Assembly: GCA_033296885.1 (NCBI GenBank)
Contig: MU863892.1
Location: forward strand, 186,001-250,000
Length of the DNA: 64,000 bases
Source of the DNA: Triangularia verruculosa
Lineage: Eukaryota > Ascomycota > Sordariomycetes > Sordariales > Podosporaceae
Reading direction: 5' to 3'
The translations under genes and the position numbers were made by a program. Positions 22,154 to 32,678 of the stretch are shown in pieces; position 1 is the stretch's first letter, and each line of letters opens with the position of its first letter. The notes under the pieces are model-generated. The model saw only the letters and a program-made list of their open reading frames with translations, did not search any database and was not told the DNA's origin.

Positions 22154-22969
22154 CGGATCTCCGGCGTATCTGAACGGAAACTACCGAGACCACCCACACC
22201 ACCACATGCATTGGAATTCCCTGGTTGACACTTTATAGTCCTATCAGCACCTGCGCAGCAAGCCATGATGCATCCATTAGGACCTAATGTGCATTCTCGG
22301 TGGCTCAGCCGCAGCGCACACAGTCTCGATGGAAAATGTGCCGCAAAAAGCCACTCATCACCTTCTTTACACGGTTTGGCCAAGAAATACCTCGGTGCCC
22401 ACTTCTTGTCCAAACCAGAAGACCCTGAATTTGGTATGGAGAATTAGAGCACTAATGAACTATCGAGCTGATGTCAGAGCACAATGATAGGCATACTAGA
22501 AACCATGTAGCTGTGACCCTACTCTGATCCTACTCTGTCTTACAGTATGATTCTCGGTGGTCGCGGTGGTGCTCAGCCTTATTGCTGGCCGATGTAACCT
22601 CAGCTCTCGGGCACCGCTGAATAGGGCAAGCTCTTACGCCACGCCGCTGAGAAGACCAAGCGAACAATTTTCTGCAACTCTCCAGCTTTGTTATTACTGG
22701 CTGAAGATACGTATGGACCCCGAGTCCCTGCAGAATGTGGAAACCTTCAGCCCAGCCTCATTGGCCTGGGCTGTGCCCATGACAGCGGCAGCTTTGGTGC
22801 TGGCTGCACAGTATCATCGGGGCATTCAGAATGGTTAGCTGAGACAAACCGTGACTGGACTCTCTAGAAGACATGCCCCGTCCTTCCATAAATACTTCGC
22901 CGCGGCCATGGCAGGCTCGTCGGCCTCACTCATCTCGGTACTCTTCGCTCGCCTCAGCTGTCAGTCAAG
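22154..22969. other. Promoter/leader region of the lipoxygenase gene
   Basis: No supported protein gene. Close to the lipoxygenase ATG (22970) there are at least two upstream ATGs in other frames. One at 22908 opens a 32-codon frame that runs past the lipoxygenase start, and one at 22876 is in the third frame. They would act as uORFs only if the mRNA begins upstream of them. Confidence 0.45.
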
Positions 22970-25280
22970 ATGTCACGGAACTTGGCAGAGAACATCCCCT
23001 TGGTGAACAGGCTCTTCGCCTTACTCGACAGCTTCTGGCAACAACAGCTGGACCCATCCCTTCCTACACCACCGCCACAGATCAGTGCCATCCGCCCTAC
23101 CCAACAGTCGATTCTCAAACATCTTTCGGAGAGAGAGTACTCGAAACAATTGGCACCAAAGTCTGTGAAAGATGCCTCATTGCTGTCGTTCGATCCGGGT
23201 GTCTTTGACAATGAGCTCCTACGGTTAAAGCTTTACTCAACCATTGATCCCAAGGACCCATCTCTAGCCAAGGAGCCCGAGGGTGATATCGTGGAGGGAA
23301 CCTACATGGGAACGCAGGTTGCATTGACCCAAGCATATGCCAAAATTGAGCAGACGTGAGTAAAACTATGCGAGACTTGGGGTGGTAGATGTACTGACGG
23401 GGTCCAGATTTGCCGCCTTATTTGATGTCCTAGGCATTGAACCGACACTGCCTCGGTATATCCCCCTCGAGGAGCAGAGAAAGATCTATAAATACTCCGC
23501 CTACCCAAAGAACGCGGATGGAACGCCTGCACAATATCCTCCTCACCTTCAAACTATTCCTCCGGAGCACGAATACACACCTTTCGGCATCTTCAATGCA
23601 ATTGGTCTGATTGAGACACAGGTTATTCTCAAGAAGATCACGCCCACCGAGGACGGCATTGTCGGTAAGACGAAGGAATGGCTGCTTGAAAGGGCCAGGG
23701 CGGCCGCATTTGGTGGTGAGCCCGAAAAGGGAATCAAGATTCAAGACGTTGTCGACTACAACAAGTACCACCGCAAGTTCGGCACCGACATTAACAACGG
23801 CGGAAACATCGGCCTGTTAGATGACTGGTACAGTGACCGCCGGTTTGCTGATCAGCAGTTCACCGGTGTCAACCCTACCACCATTACCAAAGCTTCGCCA
23901 GCTTGGATTTCAGACTTCACAAAGGCTGCGAAGGACAGCGGATACAGCAAATGGCTAGACTTCCTGGCCAAGGCTGACAAGTCTTCCCTTTTCGTGCAGG
24001 ATGGCAGTTACTTCCGCAAGGCATTCGGTGTGTCGAACCCGGAGCAGGTGCTCCACAACAAGCAGCCCGGAAGTGACGACAACTGGTGCGTCGGTGCTGT
24101 GACCCTGTTCCAGCTTCATGATGACGGGAAGCTCCACCCAATCGCCATCTGTCTTGACCACAAGGGGTCGATTGAGAAGTCTGTCACCATCTTCAACAAG
24201 CGTATGACACCATACGATTCCAACGCTGGTGAGAAGGAGGACTGGCCATGGAGATACGCCAAGACCGCTTCCCAGGTCACGGACTGGATGCGCCATGAAC
24301 TTGCCGTGCATCTTGCCTTGTCTCATCTAGTCGAGGAGTCTATCATTGTCGCCATCAACCGGACCATCCCAATGGATCACCCCCTTTATCGCCTGCTGTT
24401 GCCCCACTGGTACAAGACATTGTCGCTCAACGCTGCTGCCCGTGCCAGTCTGGTGCCGCAGGTTGTGGCAGATATCGTTGGTGTCAGTCCAGACCAGGCC
24501 TACAGTTTCCTTCGTGAGGCCTATGATACATACGATTTCGTCGGTAGCTATGTTCCCAACGATCTCGAGCGTCGTGGCTTTCCCAACACTCAAGAAGGAC
24601 TTAACCAAACTCGCTACAAGAACTATCCCTATGCCAAGAACATGCTTGCTCTCTGGCATGTCCTCCGTAACTACGTCAACTCCATGTTGAGGATCTCTTA
24701 CCCATCCGATGAGAGCATCGTCAACGACAAGTACATCCAGGACTTCGTCAAGGAGGTCAAGATCGCAGGCTTCATGCCCTCTTTCCCGGAGCTCAAGACG
24801 ATCGATGCCCTCGTCGACGCCGTGACTATGTGCATCCACATCGCGTCTCCATACCACAGTGCGGTAAACTATCTTCAAAACTTCTACCAAGTTTTCGTCA
24901 TCTCCAAGCCTCCCTCCTTGTGCAGAGAGCCTCCAAAGAGTCTCGAACAGCTTCGGCAGTACAAAGAGTCGGATTTGGTGGCATCGCTGCCGATCAACAG
25001 ACAGAGGCAGTGGCTTCTCGCTGCTCAGCTGCCGTGGCTCTTGAGCTTCAAGGTGGACGATGAGAGGAGCTTGCTGAATTATGCCGCCAGTCAGTGGAAC
25101 GTGTACCGCTACAAGAAGGGTGCCAATGAGCAGAAAGTAAAGGAGGCGAGCCAGAAGCTTTATGAGGACTTGCAGGGGCTACAGACGACTTTCTTTCACA
25201 ACAGTACGGGCATGGATAAGGGGAGCATCCCGTATATGGTGCTGGATCCGGGGTTGACGGCTGTTTCTATTCTCATTTAG
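22970..25280 (+). CDS. Lipoxygenase, intracellular, plant-type metal ligands
   Basis: Non-haem dioxygenase that adds O2 to polyunsaturated fatty acids to give hydroperoxides (oxylipins). Exons are 22970-23355 and 23408-25280, with a 52-base intron, giving 752 residues. The metal ligands can be read: H430 and H435 in VHLALSHLVEE (H-x4-H), H612 and N616 in ASPYHSAVNYLQ, and the C-terminal Ile752. The neighbouring AINRTIPMDHPLYRLLLPHW matches the core of plant enzymes. No signal peptide is visible, so a cytosolic location is likely, unlike the secreted manganese lipoxygenases, which use H-x3-H and end in Val. The ligand set favours iron, as in the Fusarium oxysporum-type enzyme, but metal choice cannot be proven from sequence. 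The regiochemistry is not deduced. Confidence 0.95.
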
Positions 25281-25862
25281 GTGCTGGTTTCAGGGATAGG
25301 GTAATTTGGCAGACTATTGTAGGATACTATGAACAATTGGGCAAGGGTGGGTCAACTGGAAAGTTTGAATAACACGAATAATGATCAATCTTCTAATCGC
25401 GGCATATGACTATCCCAGTATCAGATGTGAATTAGTCTAAGATGAACTCTGGCAGCCGGTATACTCGAAGTGCGGACGTGCTTTCTTGTCATGTTGTCTT
25501 CTTATATCTCCCATTCTCTGAAGCCAACTCCAAGCCGGTAGTTATAATGAGAATTTTCTGCGGAGAGTTGTTGTCAAAATATCGACCAGAAAGGCATGGT
25601 GGTTGTAGTCTGGCTCGGCACAGTGGAGGGTTAGGGTTGTTGGTGTTGATTTACACGTCTGATTGATTGGCGCCAGATCTTTTAATTGGGTGGATCCCCC
25701 TTAACGCGTCTCGACGCGTCTCTCGTCTTAATTGTCCACCATCCAACTCAGCACCCTGGCCCCAGCCGACTGTCCGATCAACAACTCCACGAACAGAGTT
25801 GAAAATCACAGCTGCCACCCTCGATCAATCAGAGTTGTATTTGCGCTATACAGTCTACCGCC
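25281..25862. other. Intergenic, lipoxygenase / PRI2
   Basis: 3' flank of the lipoxygenase and promoter of PRI2. An imperfect tandem (acgcgtctcgacgcgtctc) lies near 25704-25722 and contains two ACGCGT sites, the MluI cell-cycle box known to drive DNA replication genes in fungi. No gene seen. Confidence 0.5.
25704..25721 (+). promoter_or_regulatory. Two ACGCGT (MCB-like) sites upstream of PRI2
   Basis: The sequence aacgcgtctcgacgcgtct carries two ACGCGT hexamers ten bases apart, about 150 bases before the PRI2 start codon. In yeasts such MluI cell-cycle boxes bind MBF and give G1/S expression of replication genes, including primase subunits. The position and target fit, but binding in this fungus is inferred. 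Confidence 0.6.
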
Positions 25863-27638
25863 ATGAATCGAATCGACGCCAAGAGGCGCAATGTCGTCGA
25901 CCACCGCAAGAAGCAGTTCGCTGAGGCGACATACCAACCGCAACAATACCCCCACCGCCTCAACTTCTACACCACCCCTCCAACAGCAGACATTACTCTC
26001 GAGCAGTTCGAACAATGGGCTATCGACAGACTAAGGATTCTCGCCGAGCTCGAGGCTTGCTCGTTCCGCAACAAAACACCAGCCGAGACAGCGGCGCATA
26101 TGGAGCCCCTCCTCAAGAAATACCTTCCCCTGGACTCGACGAGTTCGAATCACTCCCAGCTGTTCGCGCAAAGGCAAAAGGACCACTACAGTCACTTTAT
26201 CCTCCGTCTTGCCTTCTCTTCTACCGAGGACTTGCGCCGCCGCTTCACCCGTGTCGAGTCGATGCTCTTCAGGTTGCGCTTTCAAGGCGATGACATGAGG
26301 GAACGCAATGCCTTTGTGCGCACGCTGAATCTCGACTGGGAGCCTGTATCAGAGGAGGAGAAAAGGGAACTCGCCACCGAGCTGGCAGCTACAGTTGGAT
26401 TCTCCGGGAAGAGAGGGCAACCGACCGTGCAAGAAGAGGAGTGGTCCAAGGTGGATTGGGAAAGAGTACCGGACTTGATTGAGCACAGAAAAGTCTTCGT
26501 CAAAAGGGGGAAAGCCTACGTCCCATCCAGAGAGCAGCAGAGCATGGTGATGACCGAGTTCAACTCCCGGTTGGAGAAGGCTCTGGAGGTGCGCCACACC
26601 AAACAAACACACACACCCTCCTTTTCACAGGAAAGCTAACATACTCTATAGCTCACAGCCCGCGCCCTCCCCCGCCTCGACGAAGACGACCGCCTTACCC
26701 CCATCCTCAACCACCTCTCCAAAAACTTCATCGCCCCGGACAGCGTCTACACCAACTCGTCCTCGGCCATCGAAGGCGCCGAGATCTCGGCCCGCAACAT
26801 CGACAACCTCTCCCAGCACTTCCCCATGTGCATGCAGCACCTCCACCGCACCCTCCGCCGCGACTCCAAGCTCCGCCACTTTGGCCGCCTGCAATACACC
26901 CTCTTCCTCAAGGGCATCGGCCTCAACCTGGAAGAATGTCTTGTCTTCTGGCGGTCATCCTTCAACAAGATGTCCGACGACGAGTTCAACAAGGGATACC
27001 GCTACAACGTCCGTCACGTCTACGGCGATGTGGGCGGTGACTCGAACAGGAGAAGCGGCGGGTACAGCCCGTACAGTTGCCAGAAGATCCTAACGGAGCA
27101 CGCGCCTGGTAACGGGGAGGCGCACGGGTGTCCGTATAGGCACTTTGACGAGCAGAACCTGATGGCGCTGCTGGAGGGGGTGGGGATTAACGATAAGGTG
27201 GTGTTGCAGGGTGTGAGAGATGATAAGCAGAAGCAAAAGTTTCATATGGCTTGTAATAGGTATGTTCCAGACCTCTTCGTTCACTTTAATCCACCACCGT
27301 TAGCTTCCGGGGGGGAAAGGTCTAGACCCTTCGGCAGGCTGGGGGGACCACCGTTCATGTTGTGGGACAAGGACCCTGCATATTGTCAGACAGTTTGATT
27401 GTTTATTTTCTGTGCGATGGGTCTAGATCGCTGACATTTTTTTTTTTTTACTTCTAGGGTATTCGAATATGTTCATAAGAACGAGGTCAGAAGGGCAAAG
27501 GATGAAGGTGTGATGACAGCTGCGCAGCTGGAGACAATTGTGCATCCGAATGAGTACTTCAAGAGGAGTTACTTGTTGAAGAATATGGGCAAGATAGCGA
27601 AGAAGGAAGGGGATGGGGATGTGAAGATGGACGGTTGA
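25863..27638 (+). CDS. pri2: DNA primase large subunit (PRI2)
   Basis: Iron-sulphur subunit of the Pol alpha-primase complex in the nucleus, which starts RNA primers for replication. Three exons: 25863-26588, 26652-27259 and 27458-27638, giving 504 residues. The two short introns (63 and 198 bases) join in phase, and the second ends in a T-run and TTCTAG. All four cluster cysteines are present: C302 (FPMCMQHLH), C385 (YSCQKI), C402 (HGCPYRHF) and C443 (MACNRVFEYVH). Their spacings of 83, 17 and 41 are close to those of yeast Pri2. The N-terminal RLNFYTTPPTADITLEQFEQWAIDRLRIL is the canonical start of the domain that contacts the small subunit. The C-terminus carries NEYFKRSYLL as in orthologues. 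Confidence 0.97.
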
Positions 27639-28242
27639 GGCCCCTGAGTGGGTTGTACAAACAGTGGCCAGGATACGATGGAAGGGAAGGCGTTGTAAGA
27701 CAGTAAATACCTGGGTAATTTTGACATGATTTATGACTATTACTCCTTGGAGCCGGCGGTGAGGAAGGTTATACAAGCACTGTTGGACAACAACAAAGTA
27801 AAATCAGGCGGTTGGTCTCGGTCCCCTATCTTTCTTGTCTTTCCATCTGCCTGTCTGTCTCGGTCCCCTATTCTGTTCTTTGTCTTGAACACAAAACTCT
27901 GAAGTCTCGGGATTGAGAAGGTGACACACTCTGTCATATCACATCTTTACTATGGGACGTCATATAGGCAAAAGCCGACCTTGTTCCGCGTGGATACAAA
28001 CCGCATCAAATGACCTCTCCCCCACGGTTCCCTATTCAGACAAAAATGTCACCTTGACACGAACTCACCACCATTACCGACACAGCACAAAAAGGACACA
28101 AGACACAGAGAGATAGGGCAATCCCATCATCAGATCCCTTTTAAACCCTCCACGCGGCCTATTGTTCTTGTTTGCAGTTCGTTGTTGCAATGTGTTTTGT
28201 GCAATGTAGTACAAGGCACCAGTGTTCATCACAACTGACACC

Positions 28243-28271
28243 CTTGTATGTTACCCCTTGTATGTTACCCC
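28243..28271 (+). repeat. Tandem duplication of a 15-base unit
   Basis: The unit ccttgtatgttaccc occurs twice side by side, the second copy truncated by little or nothing. It is a small tandem duplication without known role. Confidence 0.75.
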
Positions 28272-28536
28272 TGAGAATCGCCGACGTTCTAGACTTTGGA
28301 GAGAGGACAGGCCCCAACTCCCCGTGCTACAGTAACTATGTACTTACCCGCTTCCAAGGTGTGAAATATTATTAGTGGCACGGAGTTAGGCATTGTATGT
28401 ACTGTAAATGTCAGTACCCGTCGGTGTGTTCCCGTGTGTTGCACGTCTTCCCGACGCCGCCGCGAAGGTCCGTACAAACTCCGAAAAGGGTATTCGGGCA
28501 GGAGAGCCTGCGTGCCTTTTTCGGATCGGCGGTAAA

Positions 28537-28557
28537 GGTGGTGGTGGTGGTGGTGGT
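28537..28557 (+). repeat. (GGT)7 microsatellite
   Basis: Seven perfect GGT units. A related GGTGAT-type array follows at about 28633-28670. Confidence 0.9.
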
Positions 28558-28632
28558 ATGACTGAGCCAGCAAAGCCAGCAAGGCCAGCTGTCCATGAGG
28601 CAGTGTTCGAAGATAAGCAAGCCCCGAAGACC

Positions 28633-28670
28633 GAGGTTGGTGGTGATGGTGGTGATGGTGGTGGGTGGTG
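28633..28670 (+). repeat. GGTGAT/GGT imperfect microsatellite
   Basis: Imperfect array of ggtggtgat units ending in ggtgggtggtg, directly before the GT array. Confidence 0.85.
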
Positions 28671-28672
28671 AG

Positions 28673-28674
<2 letters not shown>

Positions 28675-28702
<28 letters not shown>
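28675..28702 (+). repeat. (GT)14 microsatellite
   Basis: Fourteen perfect GT units, followed by gctgtgctg. A likely length-variable locus. Confidence 0.95.
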
Positions 28703-28707
<5 letters not shown>

Positions 28708-29034
28708 GCTGTCAACCACAAACTGTTGTCACACCCCAAGTTTGTTGTAACTTTGTGACAAAACAAAGGAAAGCAAAGCGCCCCCTCTCGTTTCATGCAA
28801 CTATTCACAAACTCCCCTTTTCATTAAATGCATGTCCCCCCTTCCCCGAAACGTTTTGTCGATCCCTTACCGTTTCTAGAAACGGACATTTTGAAAGCTT
28901 GACCAAGCGAACTCCCGTCCGTTCATCCATCCAGCCAGCCAGCCCCCGTTCCGTTGCAACAGTATCCCAAGGGGCCGAAGACTTGCATGCAAGGTTGAGA
29001 TGGGATGGCAGGAAAGCCTGCTTTCTTTTCCTTG

Positions 29035-29142
29035 CTTCCTTTTTTCCTTTTTTTCCTTTTTTCCTTTTTTCCTTTTTTTCCTTTTTTCCTTTTTTTCCTT
29101 TTTTTTCTCCTTTTTTTTTTCCTTTTTTTTTTTTTTTTTTTT
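29035..29142 (+). repeat. 108-base pure pyrimidine tract, (T5-8 CC)n
   Basis: Every base on the plus strand from 29035 to 29142 is C or T, mostly T5-T8 separated by CC, ending in a run of 20 T. Such homopurine/homopyrimidine DNA can form triplex or nucleosome-free segments. Frames across it read as poly-Lys/Gly or poly-Phe and are not taken as genes. Confidence 0.95.
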
Positions 29143-31494
29143 GCGTGTGGACTATTTGTTCTTTTCTTGACGGACAGACGACACTAACTGACATTGATGA
29201 GCTGCCAAGAGCTGCCGTTTAATGCTGGGCAAAAAGAGAAAACGCTCCTATCTTCCTGACATGAAGTTGTTGCACCGAGGGACCAACATCCCCCACAGTC
29301 TATCCGTGGACTGAGTTTCAGACCTCACTGTCGTCGATGCTGGGTTAGGTCCAGACCTTCTTGGCCTACATGTTAGTGTACCTTAGGGTTGGGGTTTGAT
29401 GTTTCCACCAACTTCGGCAGCCTTTTGCCCTTTGGTCCGATGGTTCTAAAGGCTTCTTTTTTTTTCTCCCATTGATAGGTTTTTTTTACATAATTTTTCT
29501 CCTGGTTGCCCGTTTGGAAGATTCATGATAATTCGTCTGTCTAGTAGTTTTGTTATTGAGAAACAGTGAGAATTGACAGAAAGTCTGAAGCAATTGGACG
29601 GAGAGGATCCTCCGCCCCCCTGGCCTTGCCCTTGTTAGTAGGTCCGTCAACCACAAAGCTTGTTCGCTCGCATCCCCCGCACTTTCAAAGCAAATGACCG
29701 TGCAAAATGACTGTATTCCCAGATCGGACGTCTGAGTGTGGGATCGGTCCGAACATTGTCACGTTTTGGATACTCGGTAACTTCTTCGCTTTTGTTTGTC
29801 AACTCTTTCTTTCGGTGACTATTCGGCCATTTGACGGGGGGGAGGGGGCGGTTCATTCCAAGTTCCTGATGTATTAAGCGGAATTAGATCCGACATTTCT
29901 TTGTTCCCACGATAAACTCATTTTCCGCGATGCTGGGGGACCTGTGTGTTGTTTATGCGCTGTCACGTGAGGTGGTGTGGTGCTTGTCCAGATTGGTGTT
30001 GGTCGACGCCATCATCGCTAGCTATGTCATCCATCAATCCTTCGCGTTGTCGGAAAGTGACGATGCCTTCAATTTAGCGGTAAGGGACGACAGCTACATT
30101 AGCTGCGAGACCCTGGCTACAGGTACTCCCTTCCATTCCGAGCGGGAAAGCCATCATCATCATCAAAATTGGGCATCAGGGGTTTTGCGCAACCCCGATA
30201 TCAGCCTGGCGCGAAAGGAGTGGGCAGGTGCTTGCTCCTACGACATCATATCGGGGCGGACCTATGATCTTCACCGGGAAGCAGCGGGCGACCTGCACTC
30301 CAGACTACGCTACTAGGTCTATCACTGGGGAACGTGTCGTACATGATACATACTCTTCTACGGATATAGCAACGGCGATGCAGGTAGCTTGACAGGAGTG
30401 GAAACGCAGCATGAGGTCATTCGAGAGCGGGTCGGTCTGGGTCGGTGATATGTCGTTATCGTTCCCTCTGGACTCTCGGGAGGAACGGGTAGGTGTGCAG
30501 TAATAATGGATCACTGACGCAGGGTTGAAGAATAAATCTCCGAAAGTGAGCGAGAAGACCCTTTGCGTCGTGGAGTGAGCTCCTGGTGTGTTGCCGGAGC
30601 TGTTCCCGCATCAACTGTATGGTCTCCCGTGAGTTCCGGGGTGGACGTCATCGTTGATGAAGCATTAGCCAAGATGTTCCTGCCAAGCGAGCCGAGAATG
30701 TCTGTCTCACTTTGGTGCAATTGTGGGTAATCAAGTGCCTTCAAAGAGTCTTTGGATGATACTATCCGAAAACCACCCCTTATCAAGCATATGTTTCTAT
30801 ACGTGAGTGGTTTGGAGGGATCTATAATCTGATTGTTGATCATTTTCCTCTCTATAGCTTTCAGGCGCCATGCATTGCAACTCGTGTCTGCGGCGCGGAG
30901 ATTTTTTAGAGGTTTCCAATGATAGAACTGGCTGTGTGCATACAGGAGGGGCTAGTTGAGCTGCGACAGCTCTGAAAAGCAGGGAAGTAAGCTCTCCTCG
31001 CAGCGGCTTGTTCCACTGGATGAGACTTGGGGTCTTAAACATCTGCAAGTGCCTGTCCAATCGAGCCGTTACAACACACCAACTGGCACAGCAGCACTTC
31101 TCCTCTCGGCAACCCGCCCCGTGCTGCAGTCGGAGCGGGACCTGCCCTGGTTTTTCTGTGTTACTTTAGGCCGCGGGCGCTATCTCCATACCTTATGCAT
31201 TCACAGCCAGAACCAGACACGTTCACAGAGAGTTCTCAGGAACAGAAGTGAGTTGAGTATGCTGGGTATCAATTCATGATCTCGTCATTAGCCCCGAGAT
31301 GTTGTGGTCTATGGGTATCTCTTCAATCCTAGAATAATTGCGCTTCCGTGTGTGTAATATTCCATTCCATTTTGATTGACCGAATACCCTCCAGTTGATG
31401 CCATGGATTCCCATTTCCGTTTCCAATTCCCACCCATTTCCCTTTCCCTCAAGAAATATACCAAACGCCGCGCTCGATGATGATAGATAACCTC

Positions 31495-31497
<3 letters not shown>

Positions 31498-31561
<64 letters not shown>
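31498..31561 (+). repeat. 64-base uninterrupted poly(A) run
   Basis: Sixty-four consecutive A. It is far longer than other homopolymers in the window (next about 20). It could be the tail of a retroposed sequence, or an assembly or sequencing artefact. No reverse transcriptase or processed gene copy was recognised upstream, and no clear target-site duplication was found by eye. Confidence 0.95.
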
Positions 31562-31566
<5 letters not shown>

Positions 31567-32390
31567 TTAGTGTGAATGGAGGAAAAGGCCCTCATGATTG
31601 CATGAAAGCCGGTGGCCCTCTCATGACGACTTCAGCCGGCACGAAGGCTGGAGCACATCGACGTCAGAGCTTTGCTTGGCGTACGACAGGGGTGGCCGAA
31701 AAATCCTTCCATTGGTGGAAAGGTCGGTTGGTCAATGACACGCAGGCGACCAGCCAATCGTATCGTGAAATCCGGCTGCAGCTTGCTGCACAATGATGAA
31801 GGCCTTGCGACATAACTGTCGCTCCGTGTTGTTTTGGAGGAATGACGAGTTACGTGCTGATGGGGCTGTCCTGGACCTGACAGCAAGGGACGGGGTATGT
31901 CGATCAGCATCTCAGGGTCTTGCTGCTCAAAGACCCTGAAAAACACATATGGGAATGTGTAAGTGAGATCGAGATTGCGTCAGGTTGCCGTTCGTTGGCA
32001 GATGATTAGATATGTCCTTCGTGGCCGGCAACGAAAGACATCAGTCTGGCCAGGACTGCCCGTGGAAAAACCGATTGTTGCAGGTGCGTGATTGGTGTAA
32101 ATTGGCGGCTCAGAGCAAGGCTGTCGCTTCGATATCATGAGCGTACGAAGTAGTCGCTGTGGATCTGAGCCGCAAAGAAACCGTCAGCCCGGCGGTGCCG
32201 GTCCGCTGACAAAACGCTGTCGAGATATGAGAATTTGATCCCATCTTGGTTTTCATCAGCGTCTGATGATGCGTCGTTATCAGGGACATGCAGATGAGCT
32301 CATGTCTGTAGGTTGTATGAGATCCAGGCGTTTGACCAGTGTAGCGAGCCCAAGGGTTTTCTGGCATGTCGCTTCCTCAAGATTTCATTT

Positions 32391-32678
32391 TCAAGTATAA
32401 CCGACCATTTTGGCGCATCGGTTGCAATAGTAGATGTTGGTGCCGATTTGGACCATTCCAGAGCTGTTGGGGTCGTCGGTACTGGTCAACTCCTCGGCTC
32501 GCGCGCATCTTAGGCAGCGGATGATGGAGACCTGAACAGGGCGCTGTGTGGAATCCATGCTGTGTCGTACTGAGGAGCGAGAGCTGGAGCTGGATAGATC
32601 TGAATCGGAGGCGGAATAGGATGAAGATGAGGAGCCGGACAGTGAGCTGTATGAGACCTTTGGACGATGAGAAGACAT
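32391..32678 (-). CDS. Small Ser-rich zinc-ribbon-like protein
   Basis: Single-exon protein of 95 residues. The N-terminal 50 residues are a Ser-rich low-complexity tract. The C-terminal half holds two CxxC knuckles, C55/C58 (RCLRCAR) and C85/C88 (YYCNRCAK), 26 residues apart, a spacing suited to one zinc ribbon. The ATG at 32678 was chosen because it directly begins the MSSHRPKVSYSSLS tract. The frame is open further upstream, but that part is unlike protein. The function is unknown. Similar short CxxC proteins are common in filamentous ascomycetes, but I cannot name a family. Confidence 0.72.
   Translation of the reverse strand: MSSHRPKVSYSSLSGSSSSSYSASDSDLSSSSSRSSVRHSMDSTQRPVQVSIIRCLRCARAEELTSTDDPNSSGMVQIGTNIYYCNRCAKMVGYT

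Larger units (their letters stand above)
27639..32390. other. 4.7-kb gene-poor region rich in simple repeats
   Basis: No protein gene that I can support. The left half carries GGT, GGTGAT and GT microsatellites and a long pyrimidine tract. The right half has a 64-base poly(A). One plus-strand frame at 29930-30316 starts with ATG and has a mildly hydrophobic N-terminus, but it shows no family motif and is left out as a gene. GC is close to that of neighbouring intergenic DNA, and no strong RIP-like AT richness was noticed. Confidence 0.5.

Noticed and set aside
28537..28702. Repeat cluster considered as a possible CRISPR-like array
   Set aside because: The units are 2-9 bases, without spacers, in a eukaryotic genome. 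These are plain microsatellites.
28665..29222. Frames across the GT array and pyrimidine tract (poly-Val/Cys, poly-Phe or poly-Lys/Gly products)
   Set aside because: The length of these frames comes only from simple repeats lacking stop codons.
29930..30316. 128-codon ATG-started frame with a mildly hydrophobic N-terminus
   Set aside because: No family resemblance and no splice partners; composition is compatible with chance.
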